DNA of 64,000 nucleotides from Hirundichthys speculiger (taxonomy: Eukaryota; Chordata; Actinopteri; Beloniformes; Exocoetidae). The stretch lies in assembly GCA_018398805.1 (NCBI GenBank), contig JAGFBZ010000722.1, positions 1-64,000 of the forward strand, given 5' to 3'. Positions 58,371 to 64,000 of the stretch are shown here, in pieces. A program made the translations under genes and the position numbers. The number at the start of each line of letters is the position of its first letter. Position 1 is the stretch's first letter. The notes under the pieces were generated by a model that made no database searches, was not told the DNA's origin, and was given only the letters and a program-made list of their open reading frames with translations.

Positions 58371-59335
58371 CTCTGCTGACGGGTCTCTACTGACGGTTCT
58401 CTACTGACGGTCCTCTACTGACGGGTCTCTACTGACGGGTCTCTACTGACGGTCCTCTGCTGACGGGTCTCTACTGACGGTCCTCTGCTGACGGTTCTCT
58501 ACTGATAGTCCTCTACTGACGGTCCTCTACTGACGGTCCTCAACTGACGGTCCTCTAGTGACGGGTCTCTACTGACGGTCCTCTACTGACGAGTCTCTAC
58601 TGACGGTCCTCTACTGACGGGTCTCTACTGACGGTTCTCTACTGACGGTCCTCTAGTGACGGGTCTCTACTGACGGTCCTCTACTGACGAGTCTCTACTG
58701 ACGGTCCTCTACTGACGGGTCTCTACTGACGGTCCTCTGCTGATGGTTCTCTACTGACGGTCCTCTACTGACGGTCCTCTAGTGACGGGTCTCTACTGAC
58801 TGTCCTCTACTGACCAGTCTCTACTGACGGTTCTCTACTGACGGTTCTCTACTGACGGTCCTCTACTGACGGTCCTCTACTGACGGTCCTCTACTGACGG
58901 TCCTCTAGTGACGGGTCTCTACTGACGGTCCTCTACTGACGAGTCTCTACTGACGGTCCTCTACTGACGGGTCTCTACTGACGGTCCTCTGCTGACGGTT
59001 CTCTACTGACGGTCCTCTACTGACGGTCCTCTAGTGACGGGTCTCTACTGACTGTCCTCTACTGACCAGTCTCTACTGACGGTTCTCTACTGACGGTTCT
59101 CTACTGACGGTCCTCTACTGACGGTCCTCTACTGACGGTCCTCTACTGACGGTCCTCTAGTGACGGGTCTCTACTGACTGTCCTCTACTGACGGGTCTCT
59201 ACTGACGGGTCTCTACTGACGGGTCTCTACTGACTGTCCTCTACTGACGGTCCTCTACTGACGGGTCTCTACTGACGGGTCTCTACTGACGGTCCTCCAC
59301 TGACGGTTCTCTACTGACGGTTCTTTACTGTCCAG
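58354..59335. repeat. Minisatellite, 14-bp unit, about 70 copies, with higher-order repeat
   Basis: The unit is GACGG(G/T)(T/C)CTCTACT. Marker variants recur at fixed spacing: GACCAG units at 58812 and 59064 (252 bases), GACGAG units at 58588, 58686 and 58938 (98 and 252 bases). So 18-unit and 7-unit blocks were themselves duplicated. The array has no open reading frame of note. Arrays of this kind are often length-polymorphic. Confidence 0.97.
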
Positions 59336-59368
59336 TATTATAACTAATTCTGCTGTCAGCATTGAGAA

Positions 59369-60270
59369 AAGGGATGCACGATAACTGTTTTCTAAAACCG
59401 ATACTGATAACGATAACTTTCAGCTCCTAAAGGCCGATACCGATAACACACACACACACACACATATTCTAAGATCATTACATCAATACTATGAACAAAA
59501 CCAAAAGCAGTTTTGACTCTTTAATTGAACAGCTATTTATTTTTTCCAATGAAAAACTATTGGAAAGCCTCTCAAACATTTTCGTAAAGCTATCAAACAA
59601 ACCTATTTGATATCTCACACCAACTTAAATAAGGTTCATTACTGACTGATATAAAAAAAAATAAAGGCCCCTTGAACTGATGGAAATACATGCATCAGAA
59701 TTACTAACTGAAAAAATGCATTCCAGAAGTTTACAAAAAATAAATATACATAGAAAATTAATGCACTGACACTAGTTAGATTCAAACATTTCTCCCTTCT
59801 ATCCATTTCACCTTTGCCTGTGGGTCATCTTTGGCAAATTTCTTAGATTTTTCAAAAGCCTCGCCAATGTGTGTAATGTGTGTTTCCTCGTTTGCTAGTC
59901 ATTCTTTCGACCTTTTGTATTTTTTTCTGTTTTTTTATGTGTAACGTGTGGGAAAATACTGCAAATATCTATTAAAGTCAGCAACTACCAAAATTCTGAT
60001 CACGTTAACAAGTTGTTTTCTGGCATGAGGGCGTATTCTTGATTTTATTGAGAAATCATTTTTCTGATTATGCCGACATTACTTGAACATAACATTCACT
60101 GCCGGTCATTCAAGGGTCAGAAGGAGCGAGGCACTGCTGTGTTGACAAAAAAATATATATATATATGTTATTGGGGCTATTCGTCATGCTATCGGACTTA
60201 TCGAAATGACATCATAAGCTCCTGTTATCGGGCCGATAATTATCAGGCCGAAAGTTATCGTGTACCCTTT
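59369..60270. mobile_element. hAT-type element, sister of 46096-47687, reverse orientation
   Basis: The exact 8-bp duplication ATTGAGAA lies at 59361-59368 and 60271-60278. The ends AAGGGATGCACGATAACT and AAAGTTATCGTGTACCCTTT are inverted. The interior matches the other copy in reverse (for example AACTGATGGAAATACATGCA, GCCGGTCATTCAAGG, AACAAGTTGTTTTCTGGCAT). The BED-finger exon of the sister copy is not evident here. A CA run lies at 59447-59463. Confidence 0.9.
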
Positions 60271-62210
60271 ATTGAGAAGCTTCGTGTAGCAAGTAAAGCA
60301 ACAGTTTGATTTAACGTTTTCCTTTGTTGTTGAGTGTTTGAAGAGCAACGTTCGTGTCAGTCGGGGAGCTGCGCGTCCTCGTCCTCGTCCTCGTCCTCCT
60401 TCATGTCGGAGCTGAAGCTCAGTTTTCCACAGCAGCAGGACCGTGTGTCTGCCGTTAATTCCAGACAGATGTGGACTTACTCCAGCTGCTGGTGCCGTGT
60501 TACTGCTCGGCCCTCCTCCTCGGAAAATTTCATCTAATTTCTTCTTGAATTTTTTCTTTCTTTTTTATTTTTCCTTGTCGTGTTTGTTCTCGGTGCTCCG
60601 TCCCTCTAGCCAAGCCTCCCTCTCTCTCTCTCTCTCTCTCTCTGTTTTGTCTCCTCATGCCTGTGTCCCTCGCCCATCGTGGAGATCCAGGGGCCGGCTG
60701 TGCAGCTGGGAATCAGGACGGCTGTTTGGACTGTGCTGAGCGGATGCTGACACTGTCTCCCTTGTTGTTGAAGCTCTCCTGAGTAAAACTGCAAACAGCC
60801 CTCACATCCTTAAAGTTCACAGCCCAGTAAAAGTCATGCTTTTTCAACTCTAAACCTGCGACAGGGGTGTTTTTCATGTCATTGTATGTCTTTATTGACC
60901 CTGAATATTAGAAAGGGTTTGATAAAACGAGTAGTAATCCGTCCACCGTAGTGGCCTTTCTGCTGGGCGTCCTTGGTTTTCTTTCATGTTTCGATCTCCT
61001 GTATCAAATGTGACCCGCCATGGTGATGTTGCCTGGTATGAAGTGGACGTTGGTCCTGAAGCTGCCACCCTGAGTCTCCCAGGTCACGAAGAAGTGCTAA
61101 TTACACCCTGAGCTCTGCCTCCCAGGCGTTAACGTCCTCGCCACCGATTTATGAAGGAGACGATGGTGCGGAACAAAGCGAGAGTGTGCTTGGGGTTTGT
61201 CGGTTGGTCTGCCGGCTCGGTTTGAAGCGACGGTTGACACAAGGAGCTGCATGTTTTCCATCGCTCGTACGGAGAGAGAGAGAGAGAGGGACGAGCGGGA
61301 ACTGAACCTATGCGCGCGGCGGTCATGGCATTATGTCTTGGAGGACGCCTGGAACAGCGGCTGTTTTTCCGCGCTGGCCCTTCCACATGTGAAAACACAG
61401 GCACACGTGAACCGGGCCCAGACCAAACCGCAGCTACCATCCACGTCCAAACAGCTCTCCAGCGGAGACGGAAAGTATGCAAGTCCTCTGTCTGCCTGCA
61501 GACGTTTGTCTCTCCGTGACTGAAAGGAAAAAAAAACGCCGCTGATGAAGGTTGAGATAGAGAGGCTCGTCTGACGGGGGCCGCAGGCCAGACCATGTCT
61601 GCAGCTAAGTGAGACGCGATGGTAGATGAGCAGAAGCAACGTTGTTTTGAAGCTTTACTACACTCTAAACTGTGTAAGAGTCTGGGGAGTAGCCAGTTCA
61701 AAATCCTCTAATTTGGAAAATTGCGGTGATGGAAAGAAGGAAAAAGAAATCTTCTCTCTGACTTCAGTGGCTCCTGTGTGGGTGTCTTTCAGCAGGGAAC
61801 AGTCTGTCCACGACTCCTCACCTCTGCTTTAAAGAGACACTCATGTCCTGCTCGGACGTTGAACGAGCGGACCTACTTCCTGTGTTCGCTGGCTCCGAGT
61901 CCACGGATAGACGTCGTTTTCCCAGTGGCCTCGACGTCTGCCGTTACAGCGACATGCACAGGTTTGTCGCGCCTCAGCTAGTCAACTGGACTCATTCCTT
62001 TGTGCCTCCACCACGGTGGGTGGTGATGATGCCAGCTCTCAGTTAGACATTCAACAAACTGGAACAACGGTGAACGGGACAGACCTACAGCTCTCAAGTC
62101 CTGCGTGCTTTAGATAATTTTTTTACCCTGCGTATCGTCCAGTGCTCAGTTTCAGTCCAGCTGAACGTTTACGTGCAGGGATTGGCCCAACGTCAACCAC
62201 ATCATCACTA
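60271..62210. other. No gene recognised; simple repeats
   Basis: Contains a GTCCTC hexamer run (60376-60400), a CT run (60616-60641) and a GA run (61271-61287). A 190-codon minus-strand open frame (61701-61129) overlaps plus-strand frames, has no domain, and its serine/arginine-rich composition follows from the simple sequence. Confidence 0.4.
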
Positions 62211-62330
62211 GGGCTGTAGCGATACACTAATATCGCGATACAATACGATACACGATATTCGGCTCACGATAAGACATATATCGATATTCATCTTACAACA
62301 ACCACAATGTTTATCGTCTATCATTCAGTG
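62211..62330 (+). repeat. Left-end fragment of the TAGGGCTGTAG hAT MITE
   Basis: CTAGGGCTGTAGCGATACAC and ATATCGATATTCATCTTACA match the left end of the MITE at 62796, then the match ends. There is no second right end in this region, so this copy is truncated. Confidence 0.7.
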
Positions 62331-62795
62331 TGAATGTACCGAATGTAAAATTCATGTTTAGTGAAGACAACACTGCAGAGCTTTAGCTCTAGACGTTAAG
62401 CTGCAAAGCTTGCCTGTGCGAGCATGAATGGATGAGACTTATGATCTCTCCTGCCTGCTTCAAGGTGGATGACTGTTGGCCCATCGTGGTGACTCTCACC
62501 AGGGCTTCTTTGAGGGACCATCAAGGTGAACAGTTTTCTGCTTCTGCCTGGGCTTGTCTTGGTTTTCTTTAACTGCCATCAGGCCTTTGCCACTGTGAGA
62601 CAGGTACTCCATGGTCAAACCACCTTCCTAAGATGTCATTGTCCATGTGACTCCCAGTGACCTGCTCCAGGAGCTTAAGAGATTTGACATCAGTTCGCAG
62701 GTGTGTGTTAGCTCTATTAGTGCCAAAAACAAAGAAAAGAAAAGAAAAACAAGTTTTGCTTTCATTTGTGGCTTCATCTAATTTTACCTGATGAA

Positions 62796-63233
62796 TAGGG
62801 CTGTAGCAATACACTAATCTTACGATACGATACGATACGATACACGGTATTCGGCTCACAATACGATATACATCGATAATCATCTTACAATACATTTACA
62901 TCATTTTCTGAAAGATTTTAAAGGGACAAAGTGATTTTGGTGACATCTTGTGAGTGTTCCAATGACTTTGGTTGAATTAATTGATCTGAAAGCATCAATT
63001 ACACATTATATGGCTGACAGGCAGCTTACAAATGCTGGACAAAATGAATAAAAGATTTGTTGAGAAAAATAGTTTCATTTATTTAAACAGTGCAAATTGT
63101 TGCTTGCAAGCTTTTAAAGGTGGGACACAGGGGTTTTGAAAGAAGCTTAGAATATCGATACCCGCGGCTGAAAAATCGATACTCGATAAAATATCGATAT
63201 ATATCGCAGAATTGATAAAATCGTTCAGCTCTA
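62796..63233 (+). mobile_element. hAT-type MITE, 438 bp, intact
   Basis: CTGATGAA (62788-62795) and CTGATGAG (63234-63241) flank TAGGGCTGTAGCAATACACT and TCGTTCAGCTCTA. It is the uninterrupted sister of 50052-52190. The right half contains repeated ATCGATA words able to pair with those of the left half. No coding capacity. Confidence 0.88.
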
Positions 63234-63288
63234 CTGATGAGGTTCATAAAAGTTCACGCTCTGTGATGGATCTGAAGTTCAGATATGG

Positions 63289-63420
63289 CAGTCCTCAAAC
63301 AATGGGGCGTGACTCCTTTGAGGGGGGGCGACTCATTGGAGTGGCCCGACTCCTTGGGGGGGGGCAGTGAAATGTTTTCTTCTTCCTGTGGGGGCAGCAG
63401 AGAATAATTGAGAAGCACTG
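63289..63420. mobile_element. Small hAT-type MITE
   Basis: CAGTCCTCAAACAATGGGGC and (inverted) CAGTGCTTCTCAATTATTC form the ends, and the reversed right end matches the left end of the element at 48768 over TCTGCTGC. The middle has G runs of up to nine bases. The flanking 8-mers do not match clearly. Confidence 0.55.
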
Positions 63421-64000
63421 TGCTATAGGGACCAAATGCATCTTTCGGCTGTCAAAGAAACTTGACTCTTTATCTGGAGGCAGTGGTCCCAGTGGTCTTT
63501 AGATGAACGGCAGTTTTGCGGTCGCTCCTTGGCTGAACTGCAGCATGGCGGACTGAAGCTGGCTGCTGGGTGTCCTGTTGTGTATTTTTGGGGGTTGTTG
63601 AGAAAACTGAAACAGTTTGAGACGTTCAGGTTGATTGTTCACCGTACTTCCAGCCGTTCTGAGGATAACTGAGGGTTCTGGGCAGGTATGCATTTGATGC
63701 TGCAGCTGTGAACGGACTACATTTTGTCTTCTGTCTCGTCAGAGCTGGAGCTGCTCTCAGGGTTTTTGAGCTGAGTCAGACTCACTTGCTGTCTGCTCTG
63801 TCATTACGCGATAAGCTCCGTGACTCTGAGTGATTTCTGTGTAAGATAATAGATGTCTGAGGGGAGCTTTTTTTCTACCAGCAGAGCTCACTTGTGATTT
63901 TGTTGGTGTCATAAAGAATACAACTTCTCCAGACTCTGCTGTTGTTATTGTTATTTATTTGACTGTGTTTCTAGCTTGTTGGAAAGGTTGCTGCTGGTTC
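63421..64000. other. No gene or repeat recognised
   Basis: No open frame with a domain and no repeat ends seen up to the window edge. Confidence 0.4.

Noticed and set aside
58354..59335. CRISPR-like array
   Set aside because: Units are contiguous 14-mers without unique spacers, and the genome is vertebrate.
61129..61701. 190-codon open frame on the minus strand
   Set aside because: Overlaps several frames on the other strand, includes simple-sequence Ser/Arg stretches, and matches no family I know.

Overview
This window looks like gene-poor, transposon-dense chromosomal DNA of a ray-finned (teleost, probably percomorph) fish. The evidence is L2/Rex1-type LINE tails, an RTE/Rex3-like LINE C-terminus, fish gypsy-type solo LTRs, several Tc1-like elements, many hAT-type elements with 8-bp target duplications, and one split vertebrate immune-receptor gene with canonical GT/AG introns. 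I see no bacterial or viral gene organisation and no rRNA, tRNA or CRISPR.

The one gene I can support lies on the minus strand at 11867-16716. It is a CD28/CTLA4-family co-receptor with a signal-peptide exon, an Ig-V domain split over two exons, a Tyr-Pro-Pro-Pro-Phe ligand-binding loop, a Cys-Pro stalk plus transmembrane exon, and a short tail with no tyrosine. Its V-domain exons carry two reading-frame problems, both at homopolymer tracts. A foldback transposon with a THAP exon in each arm (12894-14027) sits inside the V domain's intron.

Left flank (1-11866): LINE tails; an inverted pair of LINE fragments carrying a 219-bp LTR-like insertion with an exact 5-bp duplication, all inside a 3.3-kb element with 13-bp terminal inverted repeats (1510-4842); a TA-flanked element with a decayed THAP domain (5502-7160); a solo LTR (7164-7641); a foldback-type element (8149-8903); and a clean hAT MITE (10833-11055).

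Middle (16717-43629): LINE and LTR relics; a 1.78-kb hAT whose interior is a near-perfect 1.1-kb palindrome (22642-24422) and which lies inside another dispersed repeat; a Tc1-like pseudogene broken by a 2-kb insertion (33480-36500); and nested hAT elements, one with a BED zinc-finger exon. A CpG island at about 43736-44520 with a full CRE palindrome just downstream is the best candidate promoter for a second gene, but I cannot identify any coding exon of it.

Right flank (44520-64000): a second Tc1-like pseudogene, two copies of one hAT family in opposite orientation (46096-47687 and 59369-60270), several nested MITEs, a 1.7-kb Tc1 inserted in a hAT MITE (50279-51980), and a 1-kb minisatellite of 14-bp units with 252-bp and 98-bp higher-order periods (58354-59335). 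Stretches in between have no recognisable gene and are listed as such.
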